A program made the translations under genes and the position numbers. A stretch of 64,000 nucleotides of DNA from contig NZ_LN909066.1 in assembly GCF_001486505.1 (NCBI RefSeq), forward strand, positions 137,795 to 201,794, read 5' to 3'. The stretch comes from Paenibacillus rubinfantis (GTDB lineage Bacteria; Bacillota; Bacilli; Paenibacillales; Paenibacillaceae). The notes beneath the pieces were generated by a model. The model worked only from the letters and a program-made list of their open reading frames with translations. It made no database searches and was not told the DNA's origin. This document shows positions 1 through 8,134 of this stretch, piece after piece (position 1 is the first letter of the stretch; each line of letters starts with the position of its first letter).

Positions 1-580
1 CCAAATGCCGCGGATCCGGGCCTGAGCCGCCCCCCAGATGTCGTTGACGGGATGATCTCCGACGATCACCGTCTCCTCCGGCGCAACGTCAAGCCGATCC
101 AGCGCCAGCTGATAAATCCGCGAATCCGGCTTGCGAATCTCCACGTCCCCGGATACCACAATCGCATCGAAGTATCCGCGCAGGTTGAGCAGATCGATTT
201 TGGCATGCTGCACATGGCTGTACCCGTTCGTGATGATCCCCAGCCGAAGTCCCTTCCCCCGGCAGGCCTTAAGCGTATCTTCCGCATACTCCATCGCTTT
301 GGCATGGGCCATATAATTGCGGTCGTAGTACGCTTTCAGCTCCTCCATTGTGGTCTCCTGCTCCCAAGGCAGCCAGTCCAGCAACTCCTGAAAAAAACCC
401 TCCTTCGGCCGGTTATCCATCTCGGTCGCGTTCGATCATTTCGGCAACCAGCGCTTCCCGGCGTGTCTCTTCCATCGGCACCAGGCACTCCCGCACCAAT
501 TGGCAGGCGAAGCTGCGGAACGTGTGGTCCCGATCCATTAACGTATTATCCAGGTCAAACAAAACGGCTTTCAACTGCAA
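1..580 (-). pseudogene. HAD-family hydrolase, frameshifted and cut by the window edge
   Basis: The reverse strand reads a haloacid dehalogenase-like phosphatase. Motif I is seen near the start (AVLFDLDNTLMDRD), the motif II threonine lies in GIITNGYSH, the motif III lysine in EIRKPDS, and the motif IV acidic loop in VIVGDHPVNDIWGA. The likely start is TTG at 574 or 580, behind an AAGAGG-type ribosome binding site. The frame breaks near 416: the first 53 or so codons end in a stop after ...RDRDG, and the rest (NRPKEGFFQELL onward) continues in another frame to the left edge. Removing one base at about 416 would restore a typical YjjG/YfnB-like sequence. This is either a real one-base insertion or a sequencing error. 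Substrate unknown. Confidence 0.75.
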
Positions 581-637
581 TCCTCTTCCCCACTTTCCCC
601 AGTTGTCTCTCTCTATTGTAAAGCAGCCTGTCAAATG

Positions 638-667
638 AAAAAACGCACCCCCGGCCCCGGGAATGCG
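638..667 (-). terminator. Intrinsic terminator after the hypothetical gene at 684-1151
   Basis: Read on the minus strand, a GC-rich stem (CGCATTCCCGG against CCGGGGGTGCG, with G-T pairs) is followed by TTTTTTC. It lies just downstream of the stop codon at 684. Confidence 0.7.
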
Positions 668-683
668 CTTCCTGCTTCATGCG

Positions 684-1151
684 TTAGATTACTTGTTTCG
701 GACGATGCGTCAGCATCATCTCTTGATCCGTCACGTAGAGCGGGAACGGCGGCAGCTCCTTCAGATAATGCTCCCGAATCAACAGCCGGCAATCGACCTC
801 CAGATGGCGTGAATCGTCGAGCACCGGCAGCTTCCCTTGTTCCTCGACGTAGTTATCAACCGCTGCTTGTACCAGATCCAGATAATAAGGGATCTCCCGT
901 TCCTCTTCCGTAAATATTTCATAGGTTTCCCTCGACAAGTAAAAACGTTGATCCGATATCCCGCCTAAATAACGCGACAGGCGTTTCATATCCAGACTTC
1001 CGTCCGGCAGCAGCAACGATAACCGGTTAATGCCGTCGGGCATGTCGGTCTCGTAGCGCAGCACGGCGCGTCGAACTTCATCGAGCGTCACCTGGATGGC
1101 AGCCGGGACCTTAACCCGTTCAGGTTTACGTCTTTTAAACCAGGACAGCAT
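684..1151 (-). CDS. Conserved hypothetical protein, possibly DUF3939 family
   Basis: A 155-residue soluble protein with no signal peptide or membrane segment. It has a basic N-terminus (MLSWFKRRKPERVKV) and a C-terminus rich in hydrophobic and proline residues (LPPFPLYVTDQEMMLTHRP). I favour ATG at 1151 because GGGAGG lies 8-9 bases upstream; a GTG start at 1160 would overlap that ribosome binding site. The resemblance to the Firmicutes DUF3939 family is from memory and uncertain, and no function can be assigned. The gene is divergent from bdr, with a palindrome between them, and ends in its own terminator. Confidence 0.7.
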   Translation of the reverse strand: MLSWFKRRKPERVKVPAAIQVTLDEVRRAVLRYETDMPDGINRLSLLLPDGSLDMKRLSRYLGGISDQRFYLSRETYEIFTEEEREIPYYLDLVQAAVDNYVEEQGKLPVLDDSRHLEVDCRLLIREHYLKELPPFPLYVTDQEMMLTHRPKQVI

Positions 1152-1194
1152 GTTCGGCACCTCCCACTATTTCTTAAAATTTTAGGTAACCGCT

Positions 1195-1209
1195 TACACT
1201 ACTAGTGTA
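1195..1209. promoter_or_regulatory. 15-bp perfect palindrome between divergent genes
   Basis: TACACTA-C-TAGTGTA is a perfect odd-centred palindrome in the 224-bp gap between the minus-strand gene starting at 1151 and bdr at 1376. Its size and position suit a dimeric repressor. No cognate regulator is encoded nearby, so the role is inferred. Confidence 0.4.
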
Positions 1210-1375
1210 CTCTAAAAATTTCGGTTTGAACCTTCGAAAACCGAGTTGTCATAGGATTGCCACATCCTCCGCCCCTGGCAATCGATCGCGGACGGTTGGC
1301 AATTCCGAGGCATTTGCGGTAGGATGGAATTGTTTTGAAAAATCGTTTGAAATCTATGTAAATGAGGAGGATCCC

Positions 1376-2368
1376 ATGCTGGATGTCATCATCATCGGAG
1401 CAGGGCCGTGCGGTCTGTCGGCAGCCATCGAATGCCAGCGTCGCGGACTGGAGGTGCTCGTTCTAGAGAAACATTGCCTTGTTCATTCCATCTATTCCTA
1501 CCCGACCTATATGCAGTTTTTCAGTACGGCGGAGCTGCTGGAAATCGGAGATGTGCCGTTTGCCTCGGCAAACGATAAACCTTACCGCCATGAGGCGTTA
1601 GCCTACTATCGCAAGGTCAGTGATCACTATGAAGTCCCCGTGTCGGCCTATGAGGAAGCCACTGAAGTTGTACGGCAGCCGGACGGATCGTTTGGGGTAC
1701 GCTCGGTAAAACGCGGCGGCGAACAAGCAGAATATTCGGCCAGACACGTCATCATCTCGACGGGGTATTTCGACCACCCCAATATTTTAGGTATTCCGGG
1801 AGAAAATACCGACAAGGTGACACATTACTTCCAGGAGGCGCATCCGTATACCGGCACAAAGGTGACGATCATCGGCGGCAGCAACTCCGCGGTGGATGCC
1901 GCGTTGGAGTTGGTCCGCGTAAATGCCGAGGTCACTGTTGTGTATCGTGGAGATGACCTGTCCGGGAACATCAAGCCTTGGGTGCGCCCGCTGTTCGAAA
2001 GCGCGGTGAACAAAGGGAAAATCACCTTACGCCTGAACTCCCGGGTCGTCGAAATCCTCCCGGACCGCGTGGTGATCGAAGCTGCTGGTGGAGAGACATC
2101 AGAGCTGGCTAACGATTTTGTCCTGGCGTTAACCGGGTTCCGCCCCGACCGCAAGCTGTTGTTCTCCGCCGGAGTTGAAATGGCCGGTGACATGGAGAAG
2201 CCGGTGTTTGACCCGGAGACGATGGAGACGAATGTGCCCGGACTCTACGTCGCAGGGGTCATCGCATCCGGGCGCAACGCCAACGAGGTCTTTATCGAAA
2301 CCGGACGCGGCCATGGCAAGCTGATTGCCGATCATATCCTCGGATCCAAGGCCTCGAACAACGAATAA
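1376..2368 (+). CDS. bdr: Bacillithiol disulfide reductase, YpdA/Bdr family
   Basis: A 330-residue FAD/NAD(P)-dependent oxidoreductase. An N-terminal dinucleotide-binding motif (VIIIGAGPCGLSAAIE) is followed by the family's characteristic LVHSIYSYPTYMQFFST segment, a second nucleotide-binding motif near the middle (VTIIGGSNSAVDAALE), and a C-terminal FAD-contact region (GLYVAGVIASG). YpdA proteins recycle oxidised bacillithiol (BSSB) in the cytoplasm of low-GC Gram-positive bacteria. The start is ATG 1376 behind GAGGAGG; the longer frame upstream has no ribosome binding site. It is followed after 30 bp by the small membrane protein gene at 2399 and probably co-transcribed with it. Confidence 0.88.
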   Translation: MLDVIIIGAGPCGLSAAIECQRRGLEVLVLEKHCLVHSIYSYPTYMQFFSTAELLEIGDVPFASANDKPYRHEALAYYRKVSDHYEVPVSAYEEATEVVRQPDGSFGVRSVKRGGEQAEYSARHVIISTGYFDHPNILGIPGENTDKVTHYFQEAHPYTGTKVTIIGGSNSAVDAALELVRVNAEVTVVYRGDDLSGNIKPWVRPLFESAVNKGKITLRLNSRVVEILPDRVVIEAAGGETSELANDFVLALTGFRPDRKLLFSAGVEMAGDMEKPVFDPETMETNVPGLYVAGVIASGRNANEVFIETGRGHGKLIADHILGSKASNNE

Positions 2369-2398
2369 TCTATCGGTATTCACCGCAGGAGGTGGATC

Positions 2399-2851
2399 AT
2401 GAATCAAATGGACATAACGGCCCTGCTGCTTCTGCTGCTGGCTGCGCTAGGCATCTTCAGCAATAACATGCCGATTACCGTGGCGATGATCGTGCTGCTG
2501 CTGCTTCGGGTGCTGCATATGCACTATGCGTTCCCTTGGCTGGAGAAATACGGCCTGACGCTAGGCATCATCATCCTGACCATCGGTGTGATGACGCCCG
2601 TCGCCAGCGGCAAAATCTCCATCCAGACGCTGTGGGCTTCCTTCTTCCACTGGAAGTCCCTGCTCGCCATCGGCGTCGGTATGTTGGTGGCCTGGCTGGG
2701 TGGCCGCGGCGCGACCCTGATGGGCAACCAGCCGACCGTCGTCGCCGGCCTGCTGATCGGGACCGTACTGGGCGTCGCTTTCTTCCGCGGCGTCCCCGTC
2801 GGCCCGCTGATCGCCGCCGGCATCCTGTCGCTGGTGATCGGGAAGCTGTAA
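2399..2851 (+). CDS. ytwI: UPF0756/DUF441 small membrane protein, YtwI-like
   Basis: A 150-residue, highly hydrophobic protein with about four to five membrane segments (LLLLLLAALGIF, MIVLLLLRVLHM, LGIIILTIGVMTPVASGKI, LLAIGVGMLVAWLGG, GLLIGTVLGVAFF). The length and the MTPVASGKI and GRGATLMGNQP segments match the UPF0756 (DUF441) family, whose function is unknown. The ATG follows AGGAGG with normal spacing. It lies 30 bp after bdr and is closed by a strong terminator. Confidence 0.85.
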   Translation: MNQMDITALLLLLLAALGIFSNNMPITVAMIVLLLLRVLHMHYAFPWLEKYGLTLGIIILTIGVMTPVASGKISIQTLWASFFHWKSLLAIGVGMLVAWLGGRGATLMGNQPTVVAGLLIGTVLGVAFFRGVPVGPLIAAGILSLVIGKL

Positions 2852-2862
2852 CGGCATACAAA

Positions 2863-2912
2863 AAAGGTTGTTCTCATCGGCGAAGGTTCGCCTGGTAGAA
2901 CAACCTTTATTT
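2863..2912 (+). terminator. Intrinsic terminator after ytwI
   Basis: The 12-bp stem AAAGGTTGTTCT / AGAACAACCTTT has a 22-nt loop and is followed by a T-rich run. It sits 11 bp after the ytwI stop. Confidence 0.85.
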
Positions 2913-2934
2913 TGCTATTCTCCCCACACTAGCT

Positions 2935-3636
2935 CAATAGCGTTACTTTTTCACCTTATTTCCTCACCAGCGCCTAATTTGAGCGAAATAGAGTGAAATT
3001 ATCACCTTAGGTGACTCCAGATGCTCACTTTTCACATGCATTCCGAGCAATAGCGTTACTTTTTCACCTTATTTCCTCACCAGCGCCCCATTTGAGCGAA
3101 ATAGAGTGAAATCATCACCTTATCTGACTCCAAATGCTCACTTTTCACACCCATTCCGAGCAATAGCGTTACTTTTTCACCTTATTTCCTCACCAGCGCC
3201 CAATTTGAGCGAAATAGAGTGAAATTATCACCTTAGGTGACTCCAAATGCCACTTTTCACATGCATTCCGAGCAATAGCGTTACTTTTTCACCTTATTTC
3301 CTCACCAGCGCCCCAATTGAGCGAAATAGAGTGAAATTATCACCTTATCTGACTCCAAATGCCCACTTTTCACTCCCATTTCGAGCAATAGCGTTACTTT
3401 TTCACCTTATTTCCTCACTAGCGCCCCAATTGAGCGAAATAGAGTGAAATCATCACCTTATCTGACTCCAAATGCCCATTGTTCACTCCCATTCCGAGCA
3501 ATAGCGTTACTTTTTCACCTTATTTCCTCACCAGCGCCTAATTTGAGTGAAATAGAGTGAATTTATCACCTAAGGTGACTCCAAATGCCCATTCTTCACA
3601 CGCATTCCGAGCAATAGCGTTACTTTTTCACCTTAT
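2935..3636. repeat. Tandem array of 113-bp noncoding repeats (6 full copies plus a partial)
   Basis: Units begin with CAATAGCGTTACTTTTTCAC at 2935, 3048, 3161, 3273, 3386 and 3499, and a truncated seventh unit begins at 3612. The period is 113 bp, with one 112-bp unit. Copies differ by scattered substitutions. Each unit can fold: TTCACCTTATTTC pairs with GAAATAGAGTGAA about 22 nt later with two mismatches. Units 1, 3 and 6 also carry a perfect 13-bp palindrome TCACCTNAGGTGA, which in units 2, 4 and 5 is degenerate (TTATCTGA). The period is not a multiple of three and no ribosome binding site is present, so the array is not coding. The remainder of the gap (3637-3775) shows nothing recognisable. 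Confidence 0.95.
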
Positions 3637-3775
3637 GATACCGTAAGGAGGCCAAATAGTCGGAATAAGGTGATGTAATCACTCTATAAGTGTTGGCGGT
3701 AGATTCATGAGAGCAGCTACCGGCGAAATAGCGGTCCTTTTTGGCCTTATTGGGGCGAGAGTGGGAGGCAAACCC

Positions 3776-5548
3776 TCACGCCATCTCCCCGCTCTCCGCC
3801 GGGCTCAGGTGCTGGATGTTGTACAGCTGCGCGTACACGCCGTCCGGGTTCGCCATCAGCTCGTCGTGCGTGCCGCGCTCGGCGATTTCGCCGTTCTTCA
3901 GCACGATGATCTGATCGGCGTGGGTGATCGTCGACAGCCGGTGCGCCACGATCAGCGTCGTGCGGGCGCGCGATAGCTGCTGCAGCGACTGCTGGATCAG
4001 GTGCTCCGACTCCAGGTCGAGTGCGGACGTCGCCTCGTCGAGCACGAGGATCGGCGGGTCCTTCAGGAAGACGCGGGCGATGGCGATCCGCTGCTTCTGC
4101 CCGCCGGACAGCTTGACGCCGCGCTCCCCGACCTCGGTGTCATAGCCCTGCGGCAGCTGCATGATGAACTCATGCGCGTTGGCTGCGCGGGCTGCCTCGA
4201 TCACCGCCGCCTCGTCTGCATCCGGGCGGCCAAACAAAATGTTGTCGCGCACGCTGCCGCTAAACAGGAAATTATCCTGCAGCACCATGCCGATCCGGCT
4301 GCGCAGGCTTTCCATTGTCCACTCGCGGACGTCTCGGCCGCCCACCGTCAGCGTCCCCCGTTGCACGTCGTAGAACCGTGGGATCAACCCGACAAGCGAC
4401 GATTTCCCGCCGCCGCTCATGCCGACAAACGCTACGGTTTGGCCGGGATTCACTTCAAGCGAGATGTTTTTGAGTACCCAATCGCCATCTTCCCGGTACT
4501 TGAACCACACCTCCCGGAACCTCACGCCATGGCTGCCCTGCGGCAACACCGCCGCATCCGGGGCATCGGTCATGTCATACGGCTCCTCCAACAGCTCCAG
4601 CACCCGTTCCCACGAAGCCGAAGCCTGCGTTAAGGTCGTCGACGAATTAATCAATCGTCTCAATGGGGCATATAACCGGTCAAGATAGCCAAAAAAGGCC
4701 ACAAAAGTCCCCAGCGTCAAATCCCCGTAAATCACCTGATAACCGCCGTACCCGATCACCAGCAGCGGCGCGATGTCGGTCAGCGTGTTGATGATCGCAA
4801 ACGTCCAAGCGTTCCAGCGGCTATGAGCCAGCGCTTTATGCAGAAACCGGCCGTTGGTGCCTTCAAACTTCTTGCGGTCGTGCCGCTCCAAGGCGAAGCT
4901 GCGGATGACCGAAATCCCTTGGATTCGTTCGTGAAGATAAGCCTGAATCCCGGCAAGCGCCGCCGAACGGTCTTTGGTTAGCTTCTTCAAACGCTTGTAC
5001 AGCACTTTTACCGCGATTGCATACAGCGGGAAAATCGCAATTGCCACCAGCGTGAGCCACGGATTCAGATAAAACATAAATCCCAACACGAACACCAGCG
5101 TAAACATATCCAGCCAAACATTCATCATGCCAACCTCGACGATGTTCTTCGTCTGCTCGGCGTCGTTGATGAAGCGAGAGATGATTTCCCCCACCTTCGT
5201 GTTCTGGTAGTACCGCAGCGACAGCCGCTGCAAGTGAGCGTACAGTTTGTTGCGCAGATCAAACAAGATCCGTGCCGTAATCAGCTGGGCAAAATACTGC
5301 CGCGCATATTCCACCGGACCGCGTACGATCACAAACAGGAACAACGTAGCCCCCAGTATGATCATCAGCTGCGAGACCTTCTGTTCCAGCGCCATCGCAC
5401 CATTTAGCAAAATATCGTCAACTACGTATTTCTGCACCAGCGGCAGTAAGGAAGGAATGCCGAATTTCAGCATCCCGATAAACAAGGTCAGAAGTATCCA
5501 TTTCGTATAAGGCCTAACGAAGGTAAAATAGGCTTTCCAATGTTTCAA
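3776..5548 (-). CDS. ABC exporter half-transporter (membrane domain fused to ATPase)
   Basis: About 590 residues: six membrane segments in the first 320 residues, then an ATPase domain with Walker A GMSGGGKSS, signature LSGGQKQR, Walker B ILVLDEATSALD and switch histidine region IVAHRLST. All motifs are canonical, so a homodimer is plausible. It belongs to the large MsbA/YfiB/YknU-like lipid or multidrug exporter group; the substrate is unknown. The best start is TTG at 5548 (KHWKAYFTFVRPY), because upstream codons overlap the 3' end of the phosphotransferase gene and do not look like family sequence. An AGAGGA lies 12 bases upstream, slightly far. It begins 26 bp after the phosphotransferase stop, so the two may be co-transcribed. 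Confidence 0.88.
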   Translation of the reverse strand: MKHWKAYFTFVRPYTKWILLTLFIGMLKFGIPSLLPLVQKYVVDDILLNGAMALEQKVSQLMIILGATLFLFVIVRGPVEYARQYFAQLITARILFDLRNKLYAHLQRLSLRYYQNTKVGEIISRFINDAEQTKNIVEVGMMNVWLDMFTLVFVLGFMFYLNPWLTLVAIAIFPLYAIAVKVLYKRLKKLTKDRSAALAGIQAYLHERIQGISVIRSFALERHDRKKFEGTNGRFLHKALAHSRWNAWTFAIINTLTDIAPLLVIGYGGYQVIYGDLTLGTFVAFFGYLDRLYAPLRRLINSSTTLTQASASWERVLELLEEPYDMTDAPDAAVLPQGSHGVRFREVWFKYREDGDWVLKNISLEVNPGQTVAFVGMSGGGKSSLVGLIPRFYDVQRGTLTVGGRDVREWTMESLRSRIGMVLQDNFLFSGSVRDNILFGRPDADEAAVIEAARAANAHEFIMQLPQGYDTEVGERGVKLSGGQKQRIAIARVFLKDPPILVLDEATSALDLESEHLIQQSLQQLSRARTTLIVAHRLSTITHADQIIVLKNGEIAERGTHDELMANPDGVYAQLYNIQHLSPAESGEMA

Positions 5549-5574
5549 TTTGTGAGCACATCCTCTGTTTGTTT

Positions 5575-6537
5575 CTATCCGATCGGCCCGGATGATGCCA
5601 ACTTCCGAACCAAGCTCTCTGCGTATTCGTCTAAACGGTTCCCGATCCATTCCGGTGTCAGCGTGAGGAGTCCCAGATCCGGCCAACCCTGGTACACTTC
5701 GGGTGGACCCGGCAGCATCTCGATCAGGCATAGCATATCCCAATAGGGATCGTTTACATCGCATCGCCCCCCACGAACCGCCGCCAGATAGCTCTCCAAG
5801 AAGGCATCCGCTGCCTCAACCCCATACATTTGCACGAGATTTAACCGACAGTGTCCGGTATCAATCCCGGCAGGTCCCATGCAAGCGTTCACCCAATCCA
5901 CGACGCCGCTGACCTGCCCCTCCTGCCAGAGTACATTAGCCGGATGGTAGTCGCGATGAATGAACTGTGGCACATACGAAGGCACAGGTCCTTGTACGCG
6001 CGCTATAATTTTTTGCCATGCCTCGGGAACGCGGGTCCACTCCGGGACGACCAAACGGGACACCTCGTTGTAGGTAAAATAACTCCACTTGATCGGCGGC
6101 ACCTCCGCCGCGTGGAGCTCCGCCAGCATCCGGGCGAGCCCGTCCAGCCAACCCGGCAATTCTACCGGGTCCAGTATCACCAAGCCGGGCAGCCGGGTCA
6201 TTAGCACGGACGGCAGTCCGCAGGTGCCGCCGTCCGGATCGCAGGCGAGCCACCGCGGCGACGGCAGCCCCGCCGCGTGAGCCGCCTGCAGCGCTGCCGT
6301 CTCATGCAAAGCGAGCTCCGGCTCCTCCCGCAGCCACTCCACATTGGTAAATTGTCTGAGCACCGCTTCGTGGCAGGGGTCGCCTTGTTTTATTTTTAAC
6401 CCGTAAACCGATGATGAGATGCCGCCTTTTAGAGACACTGCGGAGACAACCTTGGCGTTTGGTCCCTCCCGTTCCTCCACCCAACGCAACGTGTCCTGCG
6501 AGAGTCCAGCGGTCTCCTGCTCCTCGATCTCTTTCAT
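5575..6537 (-). CDS. Aminoglycoside phosphotransferase (APH)-family kinase
   Basis: A 320-residue protein with the APH/choline-kinase-like fold. The catalytic loop is FIHRDYHPANVLW, with an HRD in place of the usual HGD. The metal-binding motif GVVDWVNACMGPAGID follows about 15 residues later. Family members phosphorylate antibiotics, homoserine, choline or sugars, and the sequence does not say which. It begins at ATG 6537 behind GGAAGGGGG; another ATG 7 bases upstream is in a different frame. It lies immediately upstream of the ABC exporter, so a joint resistance or modification role is possible but only inferred. Confidence 0.82.
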   Translation of the reverse strand: MKEIEEQETAGLSQDTLRWVEEREGPNAKVVSAVSLKGGISSSVYGLKIKQGDPCHEAVLRQFTNVEWLREEPELALHETAALQAAHAAGLPSPRWLACDPDGGTCGLPSVLMTRLPGLVILDPVELPGWLDGLARMLAELHAAEVPPIKWSYFTYNEVSRLVVPEWTRVPEAWQKIIARVQGPVPSYVPQFIHRDYHPANVLWQEGQVSGVVDWVNACMGPAGIDTGHCRLNLVQMYGVEAADAFLESYLAAVRGGRCDVNDPYWDMLCLIEMLPGPPEVYQGWPDLGLLTLTPEWIGNRLDEYAESLVRKLASSGPIG

Positions 6538-6688
6538 TCGCCATCCGCCCCCTTCCTTAGATAAAAGCCGATTTATGTGCGGTAAAGCTGAATTTATCCA
6601 TCGGTTGTGGTATACTCCTTAATAAATTGAGTTGTCGTAAGTAATACAGGGACAGCTACGAGTTACAGGCCGTTTTAGGAGGATGACC

Positions 6689-7192
6689 ATGTCACGCCGA
6701 TTTGTGATCGAAGCCGTGATGGTGGCGATATATGGTGAATTGCTGGTGCCGGGTGCGCCTGTGGAATATATTGTACCTTACACCACCGTCATGGAGCTTT
6801 ATGAATTTCAGAACAGTCCGGAGCCGTTGATGAACGACCCCGTCGACGATATGCACGTGAAGCAGAAAATCAGCGAATTGATCGCTTATCTAGAAGAACC
6901 GCTGAACCGAAAAAAATTGGAACGGGCACTCACCGTGCCTTGGTCCAAGAGCCCCTCCATCCTGTTCGGCGATCATGTGACTTGGACCGTGGTGAACGCG
7001 GTGGACAACGAGCAATACGGGGAGTTCCTCGATCCGATTGAAACGGAAATCGTGCTGACCGCCCAGCGGGAAAACGTGCCGATCCTGACCGACCAACTCG
7101 AACTGATCCGGCGGATCATCGAGGCGGAGGTGCCGGTGCAGGTGTACGATATCGGCGATTTTGAGTATGCCATGGAAGACAGCATCATTTGA
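6689..7192 (+). CDS. Conserved hypothetical protein
   Basis: A 167-residue soluble protein that I do not recognise with confidence. It starts MSRRFVIEAVMVAIYGELL and ends in an acidic stretch (DIGDFEYAMEDSII). The middle holds a helical region with NRKKLERALTVPW. There is no signal peptide, membrane segment or known catalytic motif. ATG 6689 is preferred over ATG 6683 because AGGAGG abuts the earlier one and sits 6 bases from the later one. My recollection that similar Paenibacillus proteins are sometimes labelled ADP-heptose synthase is unverified, and no nucleotidyltransferase motif is visible to support that name. Confidence 0.75.
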   Translation: MSRRFVIEAVMVAIYGELLVPGAPVEYIVPYTTVMELYEFQNSPEPLMNDPVDDMHVKQKISELIAYLEEPLNRKKLERALTVPWSKSPSILFGDHVTWTVVNAVDNEQYGEFLDPIETEIVLTAQRENVPILTDQLELIRRIIEAEVPVQVYDIGDFEYAMEDSII

Positions 7193-7231
7193 CGGTGGAC
7201 GGGTTCGTACCCGTTCTTCCCCTCAAACAGG

Positions 7232-7263
7232 AAAAGGCCCGCAGGTTGACGGGCCTTTTTGTT
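7232..7263. terminator. Bidirectional intrinsic terminator
   Basis: The 10-bp stem AAAAGGCCCG / CGGGCCTTTT has an 8-nt loop and A and T tracts on both sides. It lies between the convergent genes ending at 7192 and 7270 and can serve both. Confidence 0.85.
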
Positions 7264-7269
7264 CTTTCG

Positions 7270-7569
7270 TTAATTCGGTGCCGCTGCCTCGTATTCGTAT
7301 TCGATGTCGCTCAGCTGCGGATCATAGGTTACATTGAGATGATATCCATCGAGATACCACATATCCTGGGCTTCCATGAAGAACGTAATACCCTCGACTT
7401 CGGCTTGAATGCCCGGGGAAACGGGCTGATCAACGTCAATCCCCAACGAGAACCCCGGGTGCAGCTTTCCTCCCGCACTATATCGCGCAAAGAAGCGCAC
7501 CGCCTGACCTTCTTCGAGTCCAAGCTCCTGCTTAAACCATACGGCCGCTTCGTTACTTACATGAATCAT
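7270..7569 (-). CDS. yneR: HesB/IscA-like protein, YneR family
   Basis: A 99-residue protein with the IscA/HesB fold signature (MIHVSNEAAVWFKQELGL, then VRFFARYSAGGKLHPGFSLGI, then GITFFMEAQDMWYLDG). It lacks cysteines entirely, so it cannot ligate an Fe-S cluster like true A-type carriers. This is a feature of the YneR-like branch, whose function is unknown. It reads towards the shared terminator at 7232 and is divergent from the exporter operon at 7741-11969. Confidence 0.8.
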   Translation of the reverse strand: MIHVSNEAAVWFKQELGLEEGQAVRFFARYSAGGKLHPGFSLGIDVDQPVSPGIQAEVEGITFFMEAQDMWYLDGYHLNVTYDPQLSDIEYEYEAAAPN

Positions 7570-7740
7570 GATCGATTCCCCTCCTCTTCATCCATCCATC
7601 TTCTTGGTGTTCCCATCCGGCTTTTTGAACACTTTGTTTTAGTTTTATTGTAGTCGATCCCGGGCCAAAAGCCAAACCTTTGTTCGATGTCGTAAGGGGG
7701 ATCCAATAGGGAAATCGATAGTTACTGAGAAAAATAACGT

Positions 7741-7770
7741 TTGACATCCTCTTTAAGGCGGTGCTAAAAT
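7741..7770 (+). promoter_or_regulatory. Sigma-A promoter for the leader ORF and ABC exporter operon
   Basis: A -35 TTGACA at 7741-7746 and a -10 TAAAAT at 7765-7770 are separated by 18 bp. The only plus-strand gene before the exporter is the 33-codon leader ORF starting 57 bp after the -10. Confidence 0.75.
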
Positions 7771-7826
7771 CGGGAACATACGAGATCGCTTTTCAAGTAA
7801 TTACCAAATGAGAAAGGGTGAGCACG

Positions 7827-7928
7827 GTGTTGAAAGTTAAATTTATGCCTGCGTATCGCGATGCGCATCACAACCAACAACTAAATACCGGAGCAACCCC
7901 TGCAGGCTTGGATCATTCAATGCGCTGA
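7827..7928 (+). CDS. 33-residue leader peptide ORF upstream of the bmrC/bmrD-like exporter
   Basis: A GTG start at 7827 is preceded by GAAAGGGTG with about 7-base spacing. The peptide begins MLKVKFMPAYRDAHHNQQ and ends at TGA 7926-7928. It is followed after 91 bp by a perfect 12-bp terminator hairpin, and 81 bp later by the exporter gene. In B. subtilis the bmrCD operon is preceded by the small gene bmrB, which controls a transcription attenuator in response to ribosome-targeting antibiotics; the layout here is the same. I did not compare the peptide sequences, so orthology to BmrB is an inference from position. Confidence 0.6.
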   Translation: MLKVKFMPAYRDAHHNQQLNTGATPAGLDHSMR

Positions 7929-8019
7929 CCGCCCCTTTGCTTTTTTTAGGGTATAAGCGATATCATAAACGCCGAGGTTGCTTGCTATAAGTAACGGACG
8001 CGACATATGTTATGGTTTT

Positions 8020-8053
8020 AAGGCATATCGTTTTCGGACGATATGCCTTTTTG
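8020..8053 (+). terminator. Attenuator-like intrinsic terminator in the exporter leader
   Basis: The perfect 12-bp stem AAGGCATATCGT / ACGATATGCCTT has a 6-nt loop and is followed by TTTTTGCGGTTTTT. It lies between the leader ORF and the first exporter gene. An upstream CGATAT at 7958-7963 duplicates part of the 3' arm and could pair with the 5' arm ATATCG at 8025-8030. The adjoining CATAA could pair with TTATG at 8010-8014. Together these could form a competing antiterminator. Confidence 0.75.
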
Positions 8054-8134
8054 CGGTTTTTAGCAGGTTTAGGACACTTGTAGAGGTTTTCCGGCAGGTT
8101 AGGCAATCGGGAATTCAAAGGAGGAAACCCCATC

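Noticed and set aside
3247..3447. Open frame of 66 codons within the 113-bp repeats
   Set aside because: It has no ribosome binding site, repeats itself with the array, and the 113-bp period shifts the frame in each unit.
2915..3640. CRISPR array
   Set aside because: The units are contiguous, 113 bp long and lack unique spacers; no cas genes are near.
5549..5764. N-terminal extension of the ABC exporter to 5764
   Set aside because: It overlaps the 3' end of the APH-like gene in another frame and does not resemble exporter sequence.
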